DNA from: Alteribacter aurantiacus DSM 18675
GTDB taxonomy: Bacteria; Bacillota; Bacilli; Bacillales; Salisediminibacteriaceae
Length of the DNA: 64,000 nucleotides
Direction: 5' to 3'
Assembly: GCF_000429705.1 (NCBI RefSeq)
Contig: NZ_KE386943.1
Location: 62,001-126,000, forward strand
A program made the translations under genes and the position numbers. Under the pieces are notes generated by a model, which did not search any database, was not told where the DNA came from, and saw only the letters and a list, made by a program, of their open reading frames with translations. This document shows positions 53,645-62,775 of this stretch, one piece after another (position 1 is the first letter of the stretch; each line of letters opens with the position of its first letter).

Positions 53645-53668
53645 GTTTACGTAATCGATTACGTAAAC
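53645..53668. promoter_or_regulatory. Palindromic operator of the fructan-type operon
   Basis: A perfect 24-bp palindrome: GTTTACGTAATC followed by its exact reverse complement. It shares the ACGTAATCGATTACGT core with the doubled site before the lacI-type gene at 53691, so that regulator should bind both. Confidence 0.8.
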
Positions 53669-53690
53669 CCTGAGAAGATAATCATGCTGA

Positions 53691-54692
53691 TTAGCATGAT
53701 CCTCTGATCACCAGTTCAGACGGTAAACGGTGCAAACGATAAGGCTCTTCATTTCCATTAATCCGATCGATCAGAAATTCCACCGCAGCTCTTCCAAGTT
53801 CATAGGACGGCTGTTTAACAACTGATAACGGTGGGGAAGTAATCCGCAGCCAGTCGTAGTCATCGAACCCAATAATGGCGACATCGTCCGGAATCTTAAC
53901 TTTTTGATCCTGCAGGTACCTAACCGCTCCCATTGTCATGACGTTATTGGCTACGAAAATGGCCGTGACCCCTTCTTTCACCAATTCTTCTGTGAGTTCT
54001 TCTCCGGTCTCAAATGTGGCTTTCCCTTCTTTAATCAACGCTGCATCCAGGGCAAGACCATTATCTCTAAACGCCCGGCGGTATGCTGCCAGTCGTTCAT
54101 CACTGGTTGTAATTCCAAGTGGTCCTGTTATATAGCCGATGCGGTGGTGTCCTTTTTCAATTAAAAGAGTGATCCCATCGTAGGTACCGGCGCCACTGTC
54201 AATCAGTACCGTATCACCGACACGCTCCTTTGGCTCCCGGTCAATAAAGACGGTTGGATATGTACCGTGGAGGTTTTCTCTGTAGTCATGCTCCTTCGAG
54301 TCCACCGGCGCCACAATAAGCCCATCAATGAACTGCGTATTAAACACTTTGATCTGATTCTGCTCCACTTCAAGATCCTCGCCACTGTTACTCAAAATGA
54401 GATTGTAACCGTTTTCTTTTAACACCTGTTCAATCCCATTCGCAATGGACATAAAGAAAAAGTTTGACGTATCTGATGCCACAAGGGGCACGAGCAGACC
54501 GATAATATTTGTTTTCCGGCTTCTGAGACTTCTAGCTACGGAGTTGGGCTGGTAATCCAGCTCTCTCATGGCTGCATAGACTTTCTTTTTCGTCTCCTCT
54601 GCCACGTACCGCGTCTCGTTAATCACATGAGACACCGTTGCCGTGGATACCTTGGCTTTAATAGCAACATCCTTCATACTTGCGTTCACCAT
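53691..54692 (-). CDS. LacI-family regulator of the fructan-type operon
   Basis: A 333-aa repressor. The N-terminal helix-turn-helix (MKDVAIKAKVSTATVSHVIN) and hinge (NSVARSLRSRKT) are typical. The effector-binding domain runs from 62 to the end, with FIDREPKERV and IIGFDDYDWLRITSPPLSVV. It probably responds to a fructan-derived sugar and represses both itself and the importer operon downstream, whose operators match. The ribosome site GAGGG lies 7 nt before the ATG. The stop codon lies inside a small hairpin (53681-53700). Confidence 0.92.
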   Translation of the reverse strand: MVNASMKDVAIKAKVSTATVSHVINETRYVAEETKKKVYAAMRELDYQPNSVARSLRSRKTNIIGLLVPLVASDTSNFFFMSIANGIEQVLKENGYNLILSNSGEDLEVEQNQIKVFNTQFIDGLIVAPVDSKEHDYRENLHGTYPTVFIDREPKERVGDTVLIDSGAGTYDGITLLIEKGHHRIGYITGPLGITTSDERLAAYRRAFRDNGLALDAALIKEGKATFETGEELTEELVKEGVTAIFVANNVMTMGAVRYLQDQKVKIPDDVAIIGFDDYDWLRITSPPLSVVKQPSYELGRAAVEFLIDRINGNEEPYRLHRLPSELVIRGSC

Positions 54693-54724
54693 GTAAGCGC
54701 CCTCATTTTCTGATTTAGTTTCAA

Positions 54725-54748
54725 GTAATCGATTACGTAATCGATTAC
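54725..54748. promoter_or_regulatory. Doubled operator of the lacI-type gene
   Basis: Two tandem copies of the palindrome GTAATCGATTAC (54725-54736 and 54737-54748) lie directly downstream of the -10 box. This is the arrangement expected for autorepression. Confidence 0.8.
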
Positions 54749-54754
54749 ATTAAG

Positions 54755-54782
54755 TTTATACCTGATTTTATATTAATGTCAA
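54755..54782 (-). promoter_or_regulatory. Sigma-A promoter of the lacI-type gene
   Basis: On the minus strand TTGACA (54777-54782), a 16-bp spacer and TATAAA (54755-54760). This is the clearest sigma-A promoter in the window. Confidence 0.8.
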
Positions 54783-54954
54783 CAAAATTCTGAATATTCT
54801 TCGTCACAAGATCCTTAGCAGGATTCAGACCCGTACCTTGAAGGGATCAAGGGGCTTTAAGGTTATTTGCAATAGTGGTGTATCCAAAGCATTTCTTTCC
54901 TTAGTGCGAGGTCATCAATGGCCGCGAAAAGCCACAGGCTTTGGTGAAAAAAAA

Positions 54955-54980
54955 GAGGCTGCCTCCAAGAGACAACCTCT
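54955..54980 (-). terminator. Terminator after the orphan B-repeat fragment
   Basis: AGAGGTTG and CAGCCTCT arms followed by eight T residues on the minus strand. Confidence 0.7.
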
Positions 54981-54985
54981 ACACC

Positions 54986-55136
54986 TTAATCATTCTCGTA
55001 TTCAGTTTCAAATAAAGCCGTCACACTTCTATCCACGTCCATTGTGATGGTTGCTGATCTGCTGCTGCTTCCGGAGTGATCCCCGGTCCACCCGGCAAAT
55101 GTATAACCGGAGTCAGGTACTGCCGTAATCGTGTAG
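54986..55136 (-). pseudogene. Second orphan 3' fragment of an InlB-type B-repeat
   Basis: Minus-strand translation gives YTITAVPDSGYTFAGWTGDH, then SGSSSRSATITMDVDRSV and TALFETEYEND before a stop codon. This is a well-preserved C-terminal half of the B-repeat also found at the end of the 35564 protein. It is cut off upstream at ~55137, exactly where a family B half copy begins, and keeps a downstream terminator. Confidence 0.75.
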
Positions 55137-55140
55137 GTTG

Positions 55141-55160
55141 GAAGCAATAGAACCGTCCCC
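55141..55160. repeat. Family B half copy, B9
   Basis: gaagcaatagaaccgtcccc matches one arm of the family. A 10-bp direct repeat (cccactcaac, twice) follows at ~55171-55190 and reaches the stop codon of the LacI gene. Confidence 0.75.
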
Positions 55161-55184
55161 AATTAACACCCACTCAACACCCAC

Positions 55185-56168
55185 TCAACACGACGACCGC
55201 TCAATCAGCTCTGTGTCAAACGAGTAGCTCTCCTTCACCTGCACCCCTTCCAGCACCTGAAAGATGACGTGGGAGGCGAGCTTGCCGATTTCGTATTTGG
55301 GCTGGCGCATCGTCGTTAGCGGTGGTGAAAGGTACGGAGCAAGCTGGATGTCGTCAAACCCGATAATGGAAATGTCCTTTGGCACCTTTACCTTACTCTC
55401 CTTCAAGGCTTCTAGGCCACCGATCGCCATTTCGTCGTTGGCAAAGAAAATCGATTCGGGCATTTCACCCTGATGAATCAGCATTTTCGTGGCCTGATAG
55501 CCGCCCTCCTGTGTAAAGTTTCCGTTCAGAATCCACTTTGACAAAGGCGTTTGACCATGGTGTTTTAACGCGTCTACATACCCTTTAAAACGTTCATTGC
55601 TGTCTGCAGAATTGGAGGGCCCGCTGATAAACGCCACCGATTTTTTCCCCTTTTGGATCAGGTAATCTGTGGCCTCGTACCCGCCGGTCACGTTGTTTAC
55701 ATTAATGCTGATAATATTAGGATCGCCGGTCACGTAGCGGTCAAGCACGATAATCGGAAATCCTTCACGTGCCGACCCCTGGATAAAGCTGTTTTCAATA
55801 TTGTGTGCAAGCAGGATGACCCCATCAGTCCGTGTTTCCCGCAGGAATTTAACAGCCGTTGAGCTCTCGTCCCCGTAGGAGCTGCAGACGATCAGGTCAT
55901 ACCCTTTTTCAAGCACGAGTTCCTGGACCCCTCGGATCAGTTCGGAGTAAAAAGGACCGGTAAGATCACTTAGTATCAATGCGATCGTTTTCGTTTTATT
56001 CTTTTTTAAGTCCATAGCCAGTCCGTTTTTTCTGTAATTCAGTTCTTTTGCTGCCAAAAGGACTTTCTCTCTCGTTGAACCCTTTATTTTTTTATTCCCG
56101 CTCAATGCATAGGACGCTGTTGATACTGCCACTCCCGCCCGCTTCGCAACATCTTTAATGGTAGCCAT
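55185..56168 (-). CDS. LacI-family regulator of the beta-1,2-glucan-type operon
   Basis: A ~327-aa repressor. The helix-turn-helix is MATIKDVAKRAGVAVSTASY and the hinge RKNGLAMDLKKNKT. The effector domain has LILSDLTGPFYSELIRGVQE and IIGFDDIQLAPYLSPPLTTM. It is the last gene of the operon, after GH94, and probably senses a sophoro-oligosaccharide or glucose derivative (inference). The ATG at 56168 has AAAGGAGGG 6 nt upstream; the longer frame to 56228 has no ribosome site. Its operator is probably upstream of the operon, beyond the window. Confidence 0.9.
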   Translation of the reverse strand: MATIKDVAKRAGVAVSTASYALSGNKKIKGSTREKVLLAAKELNYRKNGLAMDLKKNKTKTIALILSDLTGPFYSELIRGVQELVLEKGYDLIVCSSYGDESSTAVKFLRETRTDGVILLAHNIENSFIQGSAREGFPIIVLDRYVTGDPNIISINVNNVTGGYEATDYLIQKGKKSVAFISGPSNSADSNERFKGYVDALKHHGQTPLSKWILNGNFTQEGGYQATKMLIHQGEMPESIFFANDEMAIGGLEALKESKVKVPKDISIIGFDDIQLAPYLSPPLTTMRQPKYEIGKLASHVIFQVLEGVQVKESYSFDTELIERSSC

Positions 56169-56198
56169 TGGTGTCCCTCCTTTCTCGATTCGGTTTCC

Positions 56199-56226
56199 GG
56201 TCGGCTTACGTTGACGCAAGCCGACC
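56199..56226. terminator. Hairpin between the GH94 and lacI-type genes
   Basis: GGTCGGCTT and AAGCCGACC form a 9-bp perfect stem in the 75-nt gap. There is no T-run, so attenuation or mRNA processing is more likely than full termination. Confidence 0.55.
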
Positions 56227-56243
56227 ATCCTGTTACTAATTTA

Positions 56244-59200
56244 CTACACAAAAACGTCTATTTCATTTTTTTCACCGGAAATCATATGTTTTTTACTGAT
56301 TTTTACACCGCTGTTCCGGTATCGATTGGAGAGCGCACCGGTTGGGAGTTCTTTCCCGTTGACCATCACTCTCCCGCCGCTCGCATGTTCCTCTCCTGAA
56401 AGGTTGTACCTGATCGTAACCGGGCGTCCCCCGATTGCAAAGGCAAATGTTAGACCGTCCAGCCTTGGATCCAGGACCGGGTCGAAAATAACCATATCTC
56501 CTTCTTCACGGACACCAAGTACATTTGACACCAGTTGATTCAGGTAGATTCCCGGTCCACTGGAATAGATGCGCCAGCCCCCTTTTACTTTCACCTCGCC
56601 GCTCTTCAGCTGGGCAAATTTCTCAGCCGCTTCGTAGCGGGTATTGAACTTCCCGTCGGAGCTGCTGTAATAGGCATTGCTCTGACGCATGTCGGCATTC
56701 GGTACTGCATCGCCGATACCTACCGGGTTAATGACCTTCAATGCTTCCCACGCCACTTCACCTTTGCCGATTTTCGCCATCGCTTCGATAAAGCGAATGT
56801 GGGCGTGCACGTACTGCAATCCGATTTCCCTGCCGAAGTTTGCCGCTTGCTCGGCGCGTTTGAAGTGCTTGCTCACACCTCCGTCATAGCGCGCAGGCTT
56901 GTTCATGAGGCGCACACCATCGGGAAAATAAAGATGTTTTCGAATTAGCTCGTAATGCTCGTTCATTTCCTCTTCATCAAACAGCTCACTAATCATGCTA
57001 CGGGTCATCGGCAGAAGCCGGTATTCAATGCCGGTTTTTTTGTCGGAAGGATGAACCATTTTTTCAGGGTTTTCTTTGTCCGCAAAATATAAAAATCCGG
57101 AGATGACCTTATCATCACGAAGGAATTTCTTATAATCCTGCTTAACCCCTTCAGCAAGGCGCTTAACTTCGGTTGCTTCTGTTGGAGCTGCTTGCTCAAG
57201 CATGTCACCGAGGCGTGTTAACGACTGGTATGTTAGCGCAACGGTCCAGCTGCTCACCATATACTGCTTGAGCTCCTGGTTCGCCGGCTGCAGCGTGTCA
57301 TCCCAATCGCCGTCCCCGTAGGAAGACAAGAACGTATCATGTAGGAAGTTCGCCTTAATATAGGCAATCTGTTTGTTTACGTGCTCAAGTAATGCAGGTT
57401 TGTGCCCGGTAAACGTCTTGGTGCTTCTGTCAGTGTAAGGCAACTCCTCTTGGAGAATAGCCGTGTCACCGGTGATCTTCATGTAATCAGCCAGCAGTTT
57501 CAGCGGCCAAACGATAATGTCCCCGTGGCTTTCCTCTTGCTGGACTTTCGTATACTCATCGAACATAAACCACTGCGGCCAGTTCCCTGTATCCTCATAC
57601 TGGTGGGCGTAAACGGTTTTGATAATGTCTTTTACCCGCTCGTATTTCTGCATGGCCAGGAAGTATTCTGCCGGACCTTGGCACACATCCCTTGTGCCCC
57701 ATGCCGCTGCCGTATACTGCTCCAACCCATGCGGCACTGCGTAATGGACAAGCATGTTATGGGTATACCACCAAGCAAGCGTATTGAGCTTTTCCACGTC
57801 TTCAGCCATTTCGCCATGATGCTTAAGACTAAACCCGTTCATCAACTCGTAAAAATAGCCACGATATCTTTCCTTTTCCTGCTCGAAATCCTTACCGGAA
57901 TCGAAGTCCGAATCTCCGGTAACACTGCCGGCAATCGTGAGGCGCCACTCGGACGTTTTATCAACCTCAAAGGCGATTAAGGACGCTGTACCGTAACCCG
58001 GGCCGTCCATTAACGCCTTTTCGTCTGTCATCACGGTCGGCACGCTGAAAGTGAACCTGTAGTTCAGGTCAGGATGCACGTCCTTGCTTGGGGCGTTTTC
58101 GTCACCGGTCACAATGTAGGCCTCTTCTTTTTGCTCAATATGAAAAGACCCTTCGTACTCGTTGGGAGCCATGGACAGCTGATTGGTCACCAGGAACCGG
58201 TAAGACTTTCGTTGTTTCGATTCAATGTCCATCGTCACTTGTGCACCATCGACCGAGGTGAACGTTGTCACAACAATCAAATCGTCTTCAGTCTTATAGT
58301 ACCAGCGAGCGTAGTTAAAGCCCATCTCAAACAGGGACGGCATCGTAAGCAGGGAGTATGTGCCGTCTTTTTCAATGTAAATCCGCTGGCCCGACGTTTT
58401 CGGGATATTTAGAGCATTTCGAGGGTTGGTCATCAGTTTATTGAGTGACGTATTCCCCACAGCCACCTGGGCGTTGAAGATCCCTGTCATGTAGGCCGTT
58501 GTGGTGATTAATTCCTGATCCTCGCTTCCGTGATCGGCTGTCATCAGAATATGCCCGTGGGTGCGCTCCACCTGACGTTCCTTTGCGGGAAAAACAACAT
58601 GCTCATGCGTAGGTGTAAAAAAGGCCGCCAGTTGGTCTCCCACTTTTTCTTCAAACCGTTTTTCAGGAAAAAGAGCATCAACTTCCTCTGCCGTTAGCGG
58701 GAATGTTTGGAGGTTTTTCCCGATCCGTGTTCGTCCCGGACCTGTTTCACCATCACTGAACTCGTACGTTTCGTGCTCTACTCGCTCCCAGGCAGCTTCA
58801 AGCTGATCCTGAAATTCAAGCTCCTTTACCGGTTCTGGATGATTGTCTTTAAACAGCCCGTAAAACACCATCGTAAGGTTGTCGTTTAGCGTCTCCCGAG
58901 CCGTTTTCAGACCGGTGTAGGCAAATTCGTACTGATAGTTTTCATTCGGAAACGACTCGCTTGTTAACAGCTCAGGCTCGTCCGTTTCTTTATAGGAGAG
59001 GCCGAAAAACTGAAAGCCGTCCGTTACATAGCCATCCGCACCTGTGAGGCACCCTTGTTGCACATACGGATTTCCACCCGGTTGCGGTTGATTCTGCCTG
59101 CTTGCGATCACATAACCCTTGTCTTTTGTCTCAAACGGTTGATGGTCGATATACTGAGAGGCGTACGCTTCATTGGTCCGGACCATCGCCTTTGCGCCGA

Positions 59201-59588
59201 GTCCGAGATCCTGCCCGTACACCACATCCACTTCGACTCCGTTCCCTTGCAGGTCCACCTTCCAAAACCACGTACCTGAGGGGTCAGGTGAAAACGTGAC
59301 TAAGTACGAGACAGTTTCAAAGCTTCCCTTCCACTGCACGCCTTTGTCCCCGAAAGAGAGACGCGACGGGGACTTTACGCCGAGCATCGGGCTCCACCGG
59401 ATTCCTTCCCCAGAATGAATCCGCAAATAAAGGTTATTCAAAGAGCCGTCAATCGTATTGCCGTTCAACTGGTTGATCATTGCGTGCGCCGAACGGATCT
59501 CAAAGAGATCACCGGTCGGTAAAAACGTATAAGTTAAATCACCGGATGTGATCGTGTGATTATTGATTGGTTTTGTTTCTACTTTCAT
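56244..59588 (-). CDS. GH94 phosphorylase, probably 1,2-beta-oligoglucan phosphorylase
   Basis: A 1114-aa cytosolic enzyme. The N-terminal two thirds are beta-rich; the (alpha/alpha)6 catalytic part starts near 560. The motif AAWGTRDVCQGPAEYF near residue 632 carries the general-acid Asp of GH94, and SSYGDGDWDDTLQP follows near 760. The size (~1100 residues) separates it from cellobiose phosphorylases (~800) and fits 1,2-beta-oligoglucan phosphorylases, which convert sophoro-oligosaccharides plus phosphate to glucose-1-phosphate. Gene order GH94, GH3, permeases, binding protein matches, as I recall, the Listeria innocua lin1839 locus for this sugar. The ATG follows the GH3 TAG directly, with GAGGAG upstream. 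Confidence 0.85.
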   Translation of the reverse strand: MKVETKPINNHTITSGDLTYTFLPTGDLFEIRSAHAMINQLNGNTIDGSLNNLYLRIHSGEGIRWSPMLGVKSPSRLSFGDKGVQWKGSFETVSYLVTFSPDPSGTWFWKVDLQGNGVEVDVVYGQDLGLGAKAMVRTNEAYASQYIDHQPFETKDKGYVIASRQNQPQPGGNPYVQQGCLTGADGYVTDGFQFFGLSYKETDEPELLTSESFPNENYQYEFAYTGLKTARETLNDNLTMVFYGLFKDNHPEPVKELEFQDQLEAAWERVEHETYEFSDGETGPGRTRIGKNLQTFPLTAEEVDALFPEKRFEEKVGDQLAAFFTPTHEHVVFPAKERQVERTHGHILMTADHGSEDQELITTTAYMTGIFNAQVAVGNTSLNKLMTNPRNALNIPKTSGQRIYIEKDGTYSLLTMPSLFEMGFNYARWYYKTEDDLIVVTTFTSVDGAQVTMDIESKQRKSYRFLVTNQLSMAPNEYEGSFHIEQKEEAYIVTGDENAPSKDVHPDLNYRFTFSVPTVMTDEKALMDGPGYGTASLIAFEVDKTSEWRLTIAGSVTGDSDFDSGKDFEQEKERYRGYFYELMNGFSLKHHGEMAEDVEKLNTLAWWYTHNMLVHYAVPHGLEQYTAAAWGTRDVCQGPAEYFLAMQKYERVKDIIKTVYAHQYEDTGNWPQWFMFDEYTKVQQEESHGDIIVWPLKLLADYMKITGDTAILQEELPYTDRSTKTFTGHKPALLEHVNKQIAYIKANFLHDTFLSSYGDGDWDDTLQPANQELKQYMVSSWTVALTYQSLTRLGDMLEQAAPTEATEVKRLAEGVKQDYKKFLRDDKVISGFLYFADKENPEKMVHPSDKKTGIEYRLLPMTRSMISELFDEEEMNEHYELIRKHLYFPDGVRLMNKPARYDGGVSKHFKRAEQAANFGREIGLQYVHAHIRFIEAMAKIGKGEVAWEALKVINPVGIGDAVPNADMRQSNAYYSSSDGKFNTRYEAAEKFAQLKSGEVKVKGGWRIYSSGPGIYLNQLVSNVLGVREEGDMVIFDPVLDPRLDGLTFAFAIGGRPVTIRYNLSGEEHASGGRVMVNGKELPTGALSNRYRNSGVKISKKHMISGEKNEIDVFV

Positions 59589-61814
59589 CTAAAATCTCTC
59601 CTCGCCGTATACTCTGGTGGTGTGTTCTCCTACCGCTGACCGGACTCTTATGGCAGGACTGTAGGTAAACCGACGTCCCTCTGTGTTCCTGCTATCGGGA
59701 CCAACACTGACAACAAACTCACCTGCGTCGTACGTATAGGTCAAATCACTGTGGTAATACTTCAGGCTTTCCTCATCCAGCTCGAACACCACCTGTTTTG
59801 TTTCACCAGGCTCTAGATGAACTTTCCTAAAGCCCTTCAACTCTTTCACTGGGCGCACTACTTCTCCAACGAGGTCGCGGACGTACATCTGGACGGTTTC
59901 CTCACCGGCCACTGCTCCTGTGTTCTGTACATCAACGGATACGCGAATCGTGCCACTTTCCTCCATCATCTCCGAGGAAAGGGCAACATTTGAGTAGGTA
60001 AACTCCGAATAGCTCAGGCCAAACCCAAATGGAAATAAGGGCTCGTTCGGTGCGTCCAGATACTTGGAGGCAAACCGGTATTCGGAAGGAATTTGATTGT
60101 GCGGCCGTCCTGTAGTAAAGGAATTGTAGTAAACCGGTACCTGCCCTACGCTATGGGGGAAGGACATCGTCAGTTTGCCGGAAGGATTCGTATCACCGAA
60201 CAGAAGATCAGCCACCGCATGTCCGGCTTCTGTACCGGGATACCACGCCTCAAGGACGGCGTCCGATTCATCAATCACGCCATGCAGATCGAGGGGACGT
60301 CCGTTGAAGAGAACGGTCACAAGCGGCTTACCGAGTTTCCTCAACTCCGATACCAGTTGAAGCTGGGCGTCAGGCAGCTTGATTTTTGTTCTGCTCCCTG
60401 CCTCGCCGCTCATCTCGGAATGCTCACCGAGTGCCAGCACAACCACCTCGGCCTTCTTTGCAGCTTCAACGGCCGCCTCGAGTTGTTCAAAAGAGATGAC
60501 TTCGATGTCACATCCCTTTTCAACCGCCGGCTCAATGTCGAGCTTGCCGCATATCCCCGTTCTGACGGATACGACATCCTCTTCCGCTCCGAAAATCGAC
60601 CAAGGACCCATGAGATCCGTGCTTTCGGCAAACGGGCCGATTAACGCGATGTTCCGGTCCTTTCTTAACGGCAAAACACCGTCATTTTTCAAAAGCACAC
60701 AGGATTTAGCCGCCGTATCCCGGGCCGCTTGGCGGTGAACGTCAGATAGCGTAACCGTTTCTTCCAGTTCCCTGTCTGCTCCTCGGTAAGGATTCTCAAA
60801 CAGACCGAGCTTATTTTTCAACTTCAGAATCCGGAGAACCGCTTCATCAATCAGTGCCTCCTGGATAACGTTTTCCTCCACAAGTGTCTTTACATGCTGT
60901 ATGTAGCATGGGGTCATCATTTCGATATCGAGCCCTGCCGTCACCGCTTTGATCGCCGCTTCACGGTTATCGGCTGCCACACCGTGTGGAATCATTTCCT
61001 GAACGGCACCCCAGTCCGATATAAGCACACCGTCAAACCCCATTTCCTTTCGGAGCAGGTCTCTCATAAGCCACTTGTTACCTGTAGCCGGTATACCTTC
61101 AACGGTGTTAAAAGCGGTCATCACCAGTTCAGCACCTTCATCGAGGGCAGCTTCATAGGCAGGCAAGTAGTACTCCATCAGCTGGCGACGGGACATGTCG
61201 ACCGTGTTATAGTCCCTTCCGCCTTCAGGAGCTCCGTAAGCGGCAAAATGTTTCACACAAGCAGCAAGCTTGGACTGATCGTTCTTCAGATCGTCTCCTT
61301 GATAACCACGGACGAACGCTCGGGCCAGCACTCCATTTAAATACGGATCCTCACCTGTGGACTCCATCACTCTTCCCCAGCGCGGGTCCCGTACAAGGTC
61401 AACCATGGGTGAAAACGTAACATGAAGCCCCGCAGCTGCCGCTTCTTTTGCGGCGATTGCAGCACTCTTTTCTACAGCCTCCGTATCCCACGTGCACCCT
61501 AGCGCCAAAGGAACAGGAAACACGGTTTTATAGCCGTGTATCACATCCGCCATAAACAGAAGGGGGATTCCCAACCGGCTTCGCTCCAAATATGCTCTCT
61601 GAATCGTGCGGAGGTCGTCTGCTCCTGATGCCCCGAGGACCGATCCGCTTCCGCTCATATCTTCATTGGCCACTTCCATTCCTGCAAAAGGCCCGGTTAT
61701 CTTCTCTTCGCCGCTTCCTTCGTGAAGAAAGGAAGAAACCACCTGCGACATCTGGGCCGCTTTCTCTTCAAGGGTCATGCTATTGATCAGATCATGTAAT
61801 TTCGATTCATTCAT
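59589..61814 (-). CDS. GH3 beta-glucosidase
   Basis: A 741-aa enzyme without signal peptide. The GH3 barrel starts at residue 1; VKHFAAYGAPEGGRDYN is near 190, and GVLISDWGAV near 265 contains the nucleophile Asp. The alpha/beta sandwich follows (~370-560) with the acid/base Glu in EHSEMSGEAGSR near 470. A fibronectin-III-like C-terminus ends near 725. It should release glucose from sophorose or short beta-glucosides left by the GH94 enzyme encoded next. GH94 starts immediately after its stop codon. Confidence 0.93.
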   Translation of the reverse strand: MNESKLHDLINSMTLEEKAAQMSQVVSSFLHEGSGEEKITGPFAGMEVANEDMSGSGSVLGASGADDLRTIQRAYLERSRLGIPLLFMADVIHGYKTVFPVPLALGCTWDTEAVEKSAAIAAKEAAAAGLHVTFSPMVDLVRDPRWGRVMESTGEDPYLNGVLARAFVRGYQGDDLKNDQSKLAACVKHFAAYGAPEGGRDYNTVDMSRRQLMEYYLPAYEAALDEGAELVMTAFNTVEGIPATGNKWLMRDLLRKEMGFDGVLISDWGAVQEMIPHGVAADNREAAIKAVTAGLDIEMMTPCYIQHVKTLVEENVIQEALIDEAVLRILKLKNKLGLFENPYRGADRELEETVTLSDVHRQAARDTAAKSCVLLKNDGVLPLRKDRNIALIGPFAESTDLMGPWSIFGAEEDVVSVRTGICGKLDIEPAVEKGCDIEVISFEQLEAAVEAAKKAEVVVLALGEHSEMSGEAGSRTKIKLPDAQLQLVSELRKLGKPLVTVLFNGRPLDLHGVIDESDAVLEAWYPGTEAGHAVADLLFGDTNPSGKLTMSFPHSVGQVPVYYNSFTTGRPHNQIPSEYRFASKYLDAPNEPLFPFGFGLSYSEFTYSNVALSSEMMEESGTIRVSVDVQNTGAVAGEETVQMYVRDLVGEVVRPVKELKGFRKVHLEPGETKQVVFELDEESLKYYHSDLTYTYDAGEFVVSVGPDSRNTEGRRFTYSPAIRVRSAVGEHTTRVYGEERF

Positions 61815-61948
61815 ACCGTCTGTCCTCCTGAAATGTAGCGCTATAATTAAGTTGAATCATAATGTCGTCCGTTCGCCAGCACCGATTCAGCTGACTTGGA
61901 AAATAGCCCTGTACAATTGCTTTTCTGAAAAAACAGCCCTCTAACCAA

Positions 61949-62764
61949 CTACTTAATCCCTGTCGTATTAAAGCCTTCAACAATATACCGTTGTACGATA
62001 AGGAACAGGATCAGCACAGGAATAACCATGACCGTCGCACCAGCCATCTGCAAGGCAAAGCTGCTTGAATGTTGACCCTGAAGAAGCGCAAGGCCAACTG
62101 ATAGGGTATACAGTGCCTGATCGTTTGCCACGATTAAAGGCCAGAGAAAGCTGTTCCAGGCACCTACAAACGTAAGAATGGCCTGTACGGCAATAATCGG
62201 TTTTGATAATGGAATGATAATCTGAAAGAATATCCGGAATTCCTTTGCCCCGTCAATACGGGCAGATTCAATTAATTCGTTCGGGATCGTCGTCATAAAC
62301 TGGCGGATCAAAAAGATGTTAAAGGCAGCAATGAGCCCTGGGAGAATAATCCCAGCCATCGTATTGGTAAGACCCATCTGGTTTAAAAGAAGATAAACCG
62401 GAATCATGGAAACCTGGGCCGGAATCATCATCGTTGCGAGAACACCGAGAAACACCACTTCTTTTCCTTTAAATTTGAACTTTGCAAACCCGTAGCCCGC
62501 CATTGTGTTAAACAGTAAGCCGAACATGGCGAAAAGAACGATGATCATCGTGTTTATAAAGTACGTACCGAAGTTCAGGTTTGTAAAGAGATTGATATAG
62601 TGCTCAAAGGTGAACTCCTGCGGCCAAAATGTAGGCGGCATCATGCGTGCTTCTCTTTCAGGCTTAAAGGAACTCAGAATCATCCAAATGAATGGGATTG
62701 AAACAAGGAAACCACCAACAACTAAAACGGATGTGACGAACAGCTTTTCAAATCTGTTTTTCAA
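61949..62764 (-). CDS. Carbohydrate ABC transporter permease (MalG-like)
   Basis: A 271-aa protein with six membrane segments and the EAA loop ESARIDGAKEFRIFFQIIIP near residue 165. It pairs with the MalF-like permease encoded 11 nt upstream. In the beta-1,2-glucan-type operon it would carry sophoro-oligosaccharides delivered by the binding protein at 63789. A gap of 134 nt with no evident promoter separates it from GH3. Confidence 0.93.
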   Translation of the reverse strand: MKNRFEKLFVTSVLVVGGFLVSIPFIWMILSSFKPEREARMMPPTFWPQEFTFEHYINLFTNLNFGTYFINTMIIVLFAMFGLLFNTMAGYGFAKFKFKGKEVVFLGVLATMMIPAQVSMIPVYLLLNQMGLTNTMAGIILPGLIAAFNIFLIRQFMTTIPNELIESARIDGAKEFRIFFQIIIPLSKPIIAVQAILTFVGAWNSFLWPLIVANDQALYTLSVGLALLQGQHSSSFALQMAGATVMVIPVLILFLIVQRYIVEGFNTTGIK

Positions 62765-62775
62765 CAGTGTTCACC

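Noticed and set aside
54692..54705. cre site at the start of the 53691 lacI-type gene (TGTAAGCGCCCTCA)
   Set aside because: One core mismatch and overlap with the ribosome site make chance similarity likely; it is not listed as a feature.
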